Assembly: GCA_964624465.1 (NCBI GenBank)
Contig: CAZUZD010000072.1
Location: 1-22,623 of the forward strand
Origin: CAZUZD01 sp964624465
GTDB lineage: Bacteria > Planctomycetota > Planctomycetia > Isosphaerales > Isosphaeraceae
Direction of reading: 5' to 3'
DNA: 22,623 nucleotides
The first letter of the stretch is position 1. Each line of letters begins with the position of its first letter. The position numbers and the translations under genes are program-made. The notes beneath the pieces were generated by a model, which was not told the DNA's origin, ran no database searches, and saw only the letters and a list, made by a program, of their open reading frames with translations. This document shows positions 1 through 8,243 of the stretch, one piece after another.

Positions 1-230
1 GCGCGGGCCGCCCGCGCCCGCTGCCAGGCCGCCCGATCGCCCCGCGCCCAGAGGGCGGCCGCCAGGCCCGCCCCGGCCAGCAGCACCAGGGCCGCGACCA
101 GTCCCAGCCGCCGGGCCAGTGAGCGCCCGCGCCGGAATGGCGGCACGGGCTCGGTCGCCGGAGGAATCGCGGCGGGCTCGGGTCCGATCGCGTCGGCGTC
201 GGCGGGCATCGGGTCGGCGGGGTCGTTCAT
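1..230 (-). CDS. N-terminal part of a membrane-anchored protein (partial)
   Basis: This frame is open from an ATG (complement of 228-230) to the left edge of the window, so only the first 76 residues are visible. It starts MNDPADPMPADADAIGPEP, an acidic, proline- and alanine-rich cytoplasmic tail. A basic stretch follows (FRRGRSLARRLG, about residues 32-43). Then comes one hydrophobic helix (about residues 44-61, rich in Leu, Val, Ala and Gly), then WARGDRAAWQRARAAR. This is the layout of a single-pass protein anchored by its N-terminus, with the rest outside the cytoplasm. A GAGGGAA-like ribosome site lies 7-8 bases before the ATG. The gene is divergent from the DUF362 gene, with 293 bases between them. 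The function cannot be told from this fragment; a TPR or protease-like ectodomain would be typical but is not shown. Confidence 0.6.
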   Translation of the reverse strand, partial: MNDPADPMPADADAIGPEPAAIPPATEPVPPFRRGRSLARRLGLVAALVLLAGAGLAAALWARGDRAAWQRARAAR

Positions 231-523
231 CGCGGGCGTTCCCTCGGCACGTCCAGGCCCCTCGCGTCGCGGCGGGGCCCGGGAATCCGTTCATTCTAAT
301 CGGACCGGGCGCGGGCGGCATCCCACCCGGTGCGGTTGCGTGCGGCCGCGGCCGGAACCCGGCCGGGCAGCCGCATTTCGACGATTCCGGACCACGGTTT
401 GCCGCTGGTGGCTGGCCGTCGGGCGGGTCGGCTGGCACAATCGACATCCCGATCTCGGGTGCGCGTCGATCGGTCGGCGGGCGGCTCGGGGGTTCGTTCG
501 TCCCGGAACCGGAGGTCACGGCC

Positions 524-1732
524 ATGGCTCGACGTCACCCCTGCGACGGTGTGCACCGCCGCCACTTCCTGGCCGCCGCCGCCAGCCCGCTGGCCCTCGG
601 CGGCCTGGCCCTCGGCGGTCGCGTCGTCTCGGCGCAGGAGCCGGCCGCCGCGAAGCCCGGCGCCGCCCTCGGCCTGCCCGGCCCCTACCCCGGCCGCGTC
701 GTCGAGGTCCGCCATCCCGGCATGATCCGCAACGACCGCAAGGACGCCGCCGCCATCCGGACCGGGCTCGATCGCGGCCTGGTGAGCCTCACCGGCGCCG
801 ACGACGCCACCGGCGCCTGGCGGAGCTTCTTCGAGCCGGGCGATGTGGTCGGTATCAAGATGAACCCGGTCGGCAACCCCCTGGCCAACAGCTCGGCCGA
901 GCTGATGCTGGCCGTGATCGCCGGCCTGGAGGCCGCCGGGGTCAAGAAGCGCGACATGGTCGTCTTCGAGCGCTACCGCGCCGAGCTCCTTGCCGCCAAG
1001 ATGCACGAGGCCGTGCCCGACGGCGTCGCCTGGGGCGGCCTGACCTACTCCGACGACCCCAGCCAGCTCGAGCTGAAGTTTGCCGGCCAGGACGACATCG
1101 CCGGCTACGACCCGGACGAGTTCGTCGAGATGAACCTGGTCCACCGCGGCCACGACCCCAAGGACGACCGGAACCTCCGCTCGCACCTGGGCCTGCTCGT
1201 CACCCGCCGGGTCAACAAGCTCGTGCTCCTGCCGGTGCTCAAGGACCACGGCTCGGCCGGCGTGACCGGGGCGCTCAAGAACATGAGCCACGGCCTGGTC
1301 AACAACGTCGCCCGCAGCCACAGCGCCGCCGAGGCCAACGCCTGCAACCAGTTCATCCCCGAGGTCGTCTCGCACCCGATCCTCCGCAAGAAGTGCGTGC
1401 TCCAGATCCTCGACGGCGTCAAGGGGGTCTACCAGGGCGGCCCCTTCGGCCAGAACCCGAGCTGGACCTGGGAAGCGAACCTCCTGCTCGTCGGCACCGA
1501 CCCGGTCGCCATGGATCAGGTCGAGTGGCGGATCATCGACGCCAAGCGGAAGCAGATGGGCCTGGCCCCGGTCGGCTCGGTCGGCAAGCTCGGCATCGAC
1601 GCCGAGCGCGAGGGGTTCGACATGCGGCAACCCCAGCACATCCCCCTGGCCGCGAACCTCGGCCTGGGCGTCTTCGAATTCGCAGGCGGCAAGGACCGGC
1701 TCGACCACCGCATCGTCACCGTCGACGCCTGA
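524..1732 (+). CDS. Tat-exported DUF362 domain protein
   Basis: This protein has 402 residues. The start is ATG 524 because GGAGGT (511-516) sits 7 bases before it and a Tat signal begins there: twin Arg at 12-13 in HRRHFLAAAASPLALGG, with likely cleavage after VVSA (residue 37). An in-frame extension back to 119 is possible but has no ribosome site and no natural-looking sequence. The mature part is DUF362-like, with SFFEPGDVVGIKMNPVGNP (about 101-119) and a long conserved body ending near the C-terminus. DUF362 proteins often accompany iron-sulfur or redox functions. No ferredoxin-type Cys cluster is seen here, so the reaction is unknown. Export folded through Tat suggests a bound cofactor or metal (inference). 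It appears to be a single-gene unit: divergent from the gene at the left edge, with a 515-base gap before the hydrolase gene. Confidence 0.88.
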   Translation: MARRHPCDGVHRRHFLAAAASPLALGGLALGGRVVSAQEPAAAKPGAALGLPGPYPGRVVEVRHPGMIRNDRKDAAAIRTGLDRGLVSLTGADDATGAWRSFFEPGDVVGIKMNPVGNPLANSSAELMLAVIAGLEAAGVKKRDMVVFERYRAELLAAKMHEAVPDGVAWGGLTYSDDPSQLELKFAGQDDIAGYDPDEFVEMNLVHRGHDPKDDRNLRSHLGLLVTRRVNKLVLLPVLKDHGSAGVTGALKNMSHGLVNNVARSHSAAEANACNQFIPEVVSHPILRKKCVLQILDGVKGVYQGGPFGQNPSWTWEANLLLVGTDPVAMDQVEWRIIDAKRKQMGLAPVGSVGKLGIDAEREGFDMRQPQHIPLAANLGLGVFEFAGGKDRLDHRIVTVDA

Positions 1733-1830
1733 ACCGCACCGGCAACGCCTCGACAGACTCGCCACACACCCCAGGGACCGCAAACCACGCAACCCGCAAA
1801 CGCCGACCGGACACCCCGACCACGGCCCGA

Positions 1831-1860
1831 GTGCCGGCCTGACCCCGCGCCGGTCGGCAC
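1831..1860 (+). terminator. Possible terminator hairpin after the DUF362 gene
   Basis: GTGCCGGCC at 1831-1839 pairs with GGTCGGCAC at 1852-1860 (9 pairs, one G-T wobble) around a 12-base loop. It lies 98 bases beyond the DUF362 stop. No T run follows, so it could equally be a chance GC-rich hairpin. Confidence 0.3.
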
Positions 1861-2167
1861 GGGGTTGGCGAGGGGGGTCCTGGAAAACCGATCGGGGCCT
1901 GGCCGGGAGCCATCGAGCCCGGATCGAGGCGATCGCGGTCGCAACCGTACTGAGGTGGGGGAGTTCGGCACGGAGTCCCACCCCGCCGCCAGCCGTCGCC
2001 GAGCCGCCGTCGGGCCCCTTCGGGCCGAGCACGGCGGCTCGCGACGCCATGGCTCAATCGCCGGACCGCTACAACCGGCGCGCGGCCCGACGACCGTCGC
2101 AGAAGGCGTGCGAGGCAGCACCGGCACGCGCCGATAAACTGACCTCAACGGCCCGGCCCGGGCCTGG

Positions 2168-2190
2168 CATAATTGACACGTTGCCGTGTC
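2168..2190 (+). promoter_or_regulatory. Possible promoter -10 with adjoining dyad before the hydrolase gene
   Basis: CATAAT at 2168-2173 is close to the sigma-70 -10 consensus. It directly abuts GACACG-TTGC-CGTGTC (2175-2190), a perfect inverted repeat with a 4-base centre. The site lies about 60-80 bases before the chosen GTG start. No good -35 hexamer is visible at 16-18 bases, so the promoter reading is weak. A TTGACA also occurs at 2173-2178 but has no partner -10. Confidence 0.25.
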
Positions 2191-2247
2191 CGCGCCGGTC
2201 CAGGGTTCGACCCACCGGCGGGGTCAGGCGAGGCCAAGGATGGCCTC

Positions 2248-4398
2248 GTGGTGCACGCAGGAAGCGAGGTTCCGGTGGAGCCGAATTCAGTTGCTCAGGT
2301 CCGCGAAGGATGCGGACACCTCACGGCGCGGGCCCGGGCGGGCCTGGCCGGATGCCTGCTGCTGCTGACGGCACTGACGACCGGCTGCGGCCTGGCGTCG
2401 GAGGCGCGTCGGGCCCACCTGCGGGTGGCGTTCCACGAGCAGTCGGAGCGCCTGGCGGCCCGGATGCGGCCGTCGGAGCCGACCGTGACCGTGCTGGCCC
2501 AGGCCGGGCTCAGCAGCCACGGCGTGAAGCACGACCTCGACGCCAGCCTGGCGACCCTGGCGGCCCAGAACGCCCAGCAGCCCGAGGCCAACCGGACCCT
2601 GGCCCTGGCCGAGCTGCACTACCGCGCCGGCCGGAGCCGGATGCGGGTGCAGAGCGAGGCCGCCGGCCGCCACTACCGCGACGCCGCCGCCTACGCGATC
2701 CTGGCGCTCAACGACCCCGAGCTCCAGCCCCTGGATCACGACCAGTTCCACCGCGCCGTCGAGCTGCACAACAAGGCGATCGACGCCCTGGTGCGCTCGA
2801 CCTGGTTCGAGCGCATGCTCCCCGGCGCCGGCTGGGGCGAGCTGCTGGGCCGCTCGGACATCGCGCTGGAGTCGTGGACGCCGTACCTCAACGGCAGCCA
2901 GATCGTCGACGTCTCGATCGCCCGCGACTACTACGTCGGCGACATGCAGCACCGCTACACGACCGACGGCCTGGGCGTGCCGCTGGTCACGCACATCGAG
3001 CGGCCCGAGGTGGAACACCGCCCGATCGAGCAGCGGTACTACAACAACAAGCAGTGGACCCCCACGACCGCCCTGGTGCAGGTCGGCGGCCCGGCGCGCG
3101 GCGAGGCCTGGCGCCAGCAGCCGGTCCGCCTGGCACTGGTCTCGCCGTTCGACCAGTCGTCGATCGCCCTGGGCGGCCGGACGGTGCCGCTGGCCAGCGA
3201 CCGCACAACGCCGCTGGCACTCACCTCGCGGTACGCCAACCTGTCGGGGATCGTGCGGGCCGGGCTGCTGCAGTCGAGCTTCGGGGACAAGGGCCGCGAG
3301 GGGCTGTACATGCTCCACAACTACCAGCCGGGCAAGATCCCGGTGCTGCTGGTGCACGGCCTGAACTCCAGCCCGGCGACCTGGACCCAGACGGTCAACC
3401 ACCTGCGCAATGACCCGGTGCTCACCGAGCGGTTCCAGTTCTGGGTGTACATGTACCCGACGGGCCAGCCGGTCTCGAGCTCGGCGGCGAAGTTCCGCCG
3501 CGAGATCCGCGCGGTCCGGTCGATCTTCGACCCGAATCACGCCGACCCGGCCTGGGACCGGATGGTTCTGATCGGCCACAGCATGGGCGGGCTGGTCTCC
3601 AAGACGGCCACGCTCAGCAGCGGCAACTCGGTGTACGACGGCGTGTTCCAGATCCCGCTCGATCAGATGGCCGGCCCGCCCGAGCTCAAGCAGATGATCG
3701 CCGAGAGCCTGTACTTCACCCCGGTCGAGGAGGTGAAGCGGGTGGTCTTCATCGCCACCCCGCACCGCGGCAGCCGCACGGCCGACCGCCTGCCGGGCCG
3801 GCTCGCCATCAGCCTGATCAACCGCAGCAACGGCCTGACGAAGTCGATGGATGAGCTCAAGCGGCTCAACGGGCCCGAGCTGCTCACGCCCGCGTTCCGC
3901 AACCCGCTGCTCAACGGCGTGGGCAACCTGCGGTACGACAACCCGGCGTTGACGCTGCTGAACCGGCTGCCGACGAACCCGAACGTGGTCTACCACTCGA
4001 TCATCCCGCAGATCGGGCCCGTCGACCACCACCTGAGCACCGACGGGATCGTGCCGTACGACAGCTCGCACGTGCCGTACGCCCGCAGCGAGGTGATCAC
4101 CAGCGGCTCGCACAGCACGCACCAGAAGCCCGAGGTGACCCTGGAGCTGAAGCGGATCCTCCGCGAGCACATCGGCGCCCCGGCCGGGGCGACCTCGCTG
4201 CCGGGGGCCCTGGTGCAGAACCCCGCCGTCTTCGAGGCCGGTGCGAAGGGCGGCGACGGCGCCGCGCTGGTGCCCGGCCCGCCGATGGCCCCCGCCCTGG
4301 CGGCCATCCCCGAGGGCCCGGGGGCGCTGAACCTGCCCGGTCTCCCGGAATCACCCCCGGCCACCGCCCTGGCCGAGCCGGCGGCCCTGGAGCGCTGA
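2248..4398 (+). CDS. Lipoprotein alpha/beta hydrolase (lipase/esterase-like)
   Basis: This protein has 716 residues from GTG 2248, which has AAGGA (2236-2240) 7 bases upstream. GTG 2275 with GCGAGGT is an alternative, and the frame stays open back to TTG 2173. A hydrophobic segment ends in LTALTTGC, a lipobox-like site with Cys47; Thr at the -3 position is unusual. Residues of about 50-340 form an alpha-helical then beta-rich region I do not recognise. The hydrolase domain follows: LLVHGLNSSPATW (oxyanion region, about 367-379), GHSMGG with nucleophile Ser445, a likely acid Asp599 (LSTDGIVPYD) and a likely base His622 or His625 (SGSHSTH). A proline- and alanine-rich tail ends the protein. This resembles PGAP1/lipase-type hydrolases acting on lipid or ester substrates at the cell envelope. 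The substrate is unknown. It stands alone on its strand before the DUF1015 gene. Confidence 0.85.
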   Translation: MVHAGSEVPVEPNSVAQVREGCGHLTARARAGLAGCLLLLTALTTGCGLASEARRAHLRVAFHEQSERLAARMRPSEPTVTVLAQAGLSSHGVKHDLDASLATLAAQNAQQPEANRTLALAELHYRAGRSRMRVQSEAAGRHYRDAAAYAILALNDPELQPLDHDQFHRAVELHNKAIDALVRSTWFERMLPGAGWGELLGRSDIALESWTPYLNGSQIVDVSIARDYYVGDMQHRYTTDGLGVPLVTHIERPEVEHRPIEQRYYNNKQWTPTTALVQVGGPARGEAWRQQPVRLALVSPFDQSSIALGGRTVPLASDRTTPLALTSRYANLSGIVRAGLLQSSFGDKGREGLYMLHNYQPGKIPVLLVHGLNSSPATWTQTVNHLRNDPVLTERFQFWVYMYPTGQPVSSSAAKFRREIRAVRSIFDPNHADPAWDRMVLIGHSMGGLVSKTATLSSGNSVYDGVFQIPLDQMAGPPELKQMIAESLYFTPVEEVKRVVFIATPHRGSRTADRLPGRLAISLINRSNGLTKSMDELKRLNGPELLTPAFRNPLLNGVGNLRYDNPALTLLNRLPTNPNVVYHSIIPQIGPVDHHLSTDGIVPYDSSHVPYARSEVITSGSHSTHQKPEVTLELKRILREHIGAPAGATSLPGALVQNPAVFEAGAKGGDGAALVPGPPMAPALAAIPEGPGALNLPGLPESPPATALAEPAALER

Positions 4399-4475
4399 GC
4401 GACCCGCCGGCCGAGCCGCACGTCCCCACCGCACCCGATCCGGGCGGGGGGGCGCCGGTCGTCGGCATCTTGGGG

Positions 4476-4481
4476 TATGCT
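4476..4481 (+). promoter_or_regulatory. Possible -10 element for the DUF1015 gene
   Basis: GGGGTATGCTGG contains TATGCT at 4476-4481, in a 205-base gap between the hydrolase stop and the DUF1015 start. It is a sigma-70-like -10 with no clear -35 at the right distance. The leader would be about 120 bases. Confidence 0.22.
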
Positions 4482-4603
4482 GGTGCCGTGTTCCGCCGCC
4501 CGACCGCTGCCCGGCTCGCCCCCGGCGCGACGGCGGCGCGGCGGTGTCAGGCCCGCTCGCCCCGGCCGGGGCACGCCACAGACTCCACGGAAGCTCTCCG
4601 ACC

Positions 4604-5911
<1,308 letters not shown>

Positions 5912-5932
5912 GCCGCGGCCGCCGACCGCGGC
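5912..5932 (+). terminator. Hairpin directly after the DUF1015 stop codon
   Basis: GCCGCGG (5912-5918) pairs with CCGCGGC (5926-5932) around a 7-base loop, starting at the base after the TGA. The position is what is expected of a terminator. No T run follows, so it may act only with Rho or as an RNA-stabilising 3' end. Confidence 0.4.
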
Positions 5933-6064
5933 CGCCCTCGTGCCGTGGAACCGCTCCGACCCCGGATGCCGGGGGTCGCGCCCCGGAACCGGCGGTGCGG
6001 CTCCCGGCGTCGCGTTGCTGAGCACGTCGGGGCGGGAGCGTCGGGAGCACCGGGGTCGACGGCC

Positions 6065-6259
6065 TCAGCCGGGCCGGTGGACCCGCCGCGCGCGTCGGCC
6101 GAGCGCCAGGCTCACCCCGCCGAGCGTCGCCAGCAGCAGGCCGCCGGGCTCGGGGACCGGCTCCAGCCGCGCCTCCAGGCGGTTCGGGAGGTAGACGGCC
6201 GCCGTGCCGTTGAAGACCGTGACCTTGAGGGTGAGCTGGCCCGCCAGGTCCTGGCGGAA
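6065..6259 (-). pseudogene. Orphan PEP-CTERM C-terminal tail (remnant or frameshifted 3' end)
   Basis: Read on the minus strand, this frame gives RFRQDLAGQLTLKVTVFNG, then a short stretch, then LEPVPEPGGLLLATLGG, LALGRRARRVHRPG and a stop (complement of 6065-6067). That is a textbook PEP-CTERM sorting tail: the V-P-E-P motif, a hydrophobic helix and an arginine cluster. The frame is closed upstream by a stop at 6437-6439 and has no ATG or GTG start in between, so it cannot be a complete gene. It lies 172-366 bases beyond the stop of the 192-residue protein on the same strand, in a different frame. The best readings are the 3' remains of a decayed PEP-CTERM gene, or the true C-terminus of that protein cut off by a frameshift. 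Confidence 0.5.
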
Positions 6260-6431
6260 CCGCGCCCTCGGGGGTGGACCGGATCGGTTCGCGGCGGCCG
6301 CCCGGCTGACCCCGGACGTTCGCAGCCCGTGCGGCGGGGGCCCGCGGAGGGCGAGAGCCCTGGCGCCGTCCTGTCGGCCGCGACGCCGGTCCGGCCCTGA
6401 ATCGCCAGGGGCGCGGCCGTCCGCGGGCGGA

Positions 6432-7010
6432 TCAGTTCACCCCGGGCGCCGGGAACCGGGGCCCGGACGGCCGACCGATCGCCCCCCAGTCGGTCCACGC
6501 TCGCGGGTCGGAGGGCGTGGCCTGGACGGTGACCGGGCCGAGGACGCGGGTGATCGTCAGGTCGCCGCGGTCGGTCGGGAGCTCGGCCGCGTCCTGGAAC
6601 GCCGGGCCCTCGAACCGGAAGCCGGTCGCGAGGTCCTGGGACCGGTCCGGCACCTCGACCCCCAGCAGGCAGCGCACGAGCTTGAGGTCCAGGAGCATGA
6701 GACCGTTCGAGCCGCTGGCCAGGCCGAGCTCGCCCGGATCCCGCACGGTCGCCGTCAGGCCGAGCCCGACGATCGCGATCGTCGCCCGGTCGGGGCTGAC
6801 CAGCTGGGCGGTCCCCGCCCGCGCGATGGCGGCCGTGTCGGTCGCCAGCGTGAGGCAGACCTCGGTCTCCTGGAAGTCCTGACGCGTGCCCCCGCCCGCG
6901 ATCCAGCCGGACATCGTGCCGCGGAAGGTGTACGTCATGCGCCGCGATGGACCGGCGGTGCCGGTGATCTGCGCGCGCGCTCGATTCGGACCACGTAGCA
7001 TGGCAGGCAT
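6432..7010 (-). CDS. Hypothetical protein resembling a PEP-CTERM protein body
   Basis: This protein has 192 residues from ATG (complement of 7008-7010). A second ATG three codons in (complement of 6999-7001) sits better behind the GCGAGG site. The part starting MTYTFRGTMSGWIAGGG, followed by FQETEVCLTLATDTAAI and later TIAIVGLGLTATVRDPG, has the pattern of beta-rich secreted proteins that normally carry a signal peptide and a PEP-CTERM tail. Both are missing here: there is no hydrophobic N-terminus, and the protein ends PRFPAPGVN. A PEP-CTERM tail does lie downstream in another frame. The family match is from pattern only. It could be a truncated or frameshifted gene, or a real cytoplasmic protein. 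Confidence 0.5.
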   Translation of the reverse strand: MPAMLRGPNRARAQITGTAGPSRRMTYTFRGTMSGWIAGGGTRQDFQETEVCLTLATDTAAIARAGTAQLVSPDRATIAIVGLGLTATVRDPGELGLASGSNGLMLLDLKLVRCLLGVEVPDRSQDLATGFRFEGPAFQDAAELPTDRGDLTITRVLGPVTVQATPSDPRAWTDWGAIGRPSGPRFPAPGVN

Positions 7011-7365
7011 CCTCGCTCAACATCGAGTGGCCGTCCGCGCCATCACGGCACCAGTCGGGGTGCCGGCGGCCGTCGCGTTGGCCGCAACCTCAGCAGGCTG
7101 ATGGCGCCGCGCCGGACCGGTCGCCCCCACACCGGGTGACCTGGCCGGACCGTCCGACGGTCGCGCCGATCCGAGTCCGTCGGGGGATCGAGTCGGCGGC
7201 ACACCAGATACCCACGACCTCCCGATCCGTTACGCGCCCGCCGCGAGGCGGGGTGGGGTGGGTGCCGCCGGGGGAGCCAGCCCCGGGCTCCCGGGGGGGC
7301 CGACCGGGTCCCGGCAACCGGCTCGCGCCGCCCGACGCGGCCCCGGCCGCTGCGGACCCGGTTCG
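7011..7365. other. Intergenic region between sigma factor 1 and the 192-residue protein
   Basis: There are 355 bases with no convincing gene on either strand. Both flanking genes are on the minus strand, so this is the 3' side of sigma factor 1 and the 5' side of the hypothetical protein. It contains the hairpin at 7272-7292 and very G-rich and C-rich runs around 7245-7310. Confidence 0.45.
7272..7292 (-). terminator. Possible terminator hairpin after sigma factor 1
   Basis: GGGAGCC (7272-7278) and GGCTCCC (7286-7292) form a perfect 7-base stem with a 7-base loop. It lies about 75 bases beyond the sigma factor stop, reading on the minus strand. No T run follows. Confidence 0.28.
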
Positions 7366-8001
7366 TCAGGCGGGCGGGTGCTCCGACTCACCGCCCGGCT
7401 CGAGCGCCTGGCGCAGCCGTTCCAGGGCGCGCAAAAGGCGGGAGCGGACGCCGGGCTCGGTCAGGCTCAGGGTCCGGGCGATGTCGGCGACCTCGATGTG
7501 CTCCAGGTAGTACATGACCAGCACCTCGCGGTCCGACCCGGCCAGGTGGTCCAGGGCGGATCGGGCCTGCTCGATCCGCTCGGCCCGGAGCACCGACTGG
7601 CTCGGCGAGGTGTGGGGGTCGATCAGGCCGGGGGACCGGTCGGCCATCGAGGAGTCGAAGGCCTGCGGCGGCGCCTGCTCCCGCCGGACGCTGCGGCAAT
7701 CGGCCAGGATGTGCTGCCGGTGGGTGGTGACGAGCTGGTTCTCGGCGATCTTCCGGAGCCAGGCCAGGAACGGCACCGGGCTGCTAGCCAGGTACTCTTC
7801 GAGGCCCTGCTCGGCGCGGACCAGGATGTCCTGGACCACGTCGGAGGCCTCCAGCCGGGGCACGACCCGGCGGTCGAGCCGGGCGGCGACCATGCGTCGC
7901 AGGTGGTTGCGGAAGCGGTCGAGCAGCAGCGCCCGCGCCTCGGCATCCCCCTGCCGGGCCCGCACCACGAGCGTCTCGATCTCCTCGGGTGTCGGGGTCA
8001 T
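7366..8001 (-). CDS. ECF-type RNA polymerase sigma factor (copy 1)
   Basis: This protein has 211 residues. The start is ATG (complement of 7999-8001) with GGGAG 7 bases before it. Sigma region 2 covers about 25-95, with EASDVVQDILVRAEQGLEEY in the core-binding helix and FLAWLRKIAENQL in the -10 recognition part. A linker of about 50 residues follows. Region 4 covers about 145-198, with DREVLVMYYLEHIEVADIAR and the helix-turn-helix SLTEPGVRSRLLRALERLR. This is the planctomycete ECF type found next to Ser/Thr kinases. No zinc-binding anti-sigma gene is nearby, so control is more likely through the kinase whose gene lies 242 bases upstream on the same strand. It aligns without gaps to copy 2 (11519-12133) over most of its length. 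Its promoter targets cannot be told. Confidence 0.9.
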   Translation of the reverse strand: MTPTPEEIETLVVRARQGDAEARALLLDRFRNHLRRMVAARLDRRVVPRLEASDVVQDILVRAEQGLEEYLASSPVPFLAWLRKIAENQLVTTHRQHILADCRSVRREQAPPQAFDSSMADRSPGLIDPHTSPSQSVLRAERIEQARSALDHLAGSDREVLVMYYLEHIEVADIARTLSLTEPGVRSRLLRALERLRQALEPGGESEHPPA

Positions 8002-8243
8002 GCATCGGCTCCCGGTGGGGCTGCGGCGGATTCGGGTCGCGGGGACACGGAGACCCGCTCCCGGACGCCGTGCCCGCTGGGTGGTGGCGAGGCGGCGCCC
8101 GCCCCGGAGACCCGTTCAATCGCGATCCCCCACGGTCCTTTACGCGAGGCGACCGGCGGCTGATTCGCGACGCGGCGAGTTTTTTTGCGGTCCGTCCTCG
8201 ATCCCGGCCTGGGTCGGGGGGTCGCACCGGCACGCCGAATGGC

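Larger units (their letters stand above)
1733..2247. other. Intergenic region between the DUF362 and hydrolase genes
   Basis: There are 515 bases with no convincing gene. Open frames here lack ribosome sites and have composition expected by chance at high GC. The region holds the hairpin at 1831-1860. Near its right end are a CATAAT hexamer (2168-2173) and a perfect 6-base dyad (2175-2190) that may belong to the promoter of the hydrolase gene. Confidence 0.5.

Noticed and set aside
119..523. N-terminal extension of the DUF362 protein
   Set aside because: It is Arg/Gly-rich with no conserved pattern, overlaps the divergent gene's start region, and would bury the Tat signal. ATG 524 has the good ribosome site.
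2203..2213. GGGTTCGACCC, resembling the T arm of a tRNA
   Set aside because: No acceptor stem, anticodon arm or D arm can be paired around it.
8180..8186. T7 run after a GC-rich stretch, looking like a plus-strand intrinsic terminator
   Set aside because: No plus-strand gene ends nearby, and the sequence before it does not form a convincing hairpin.
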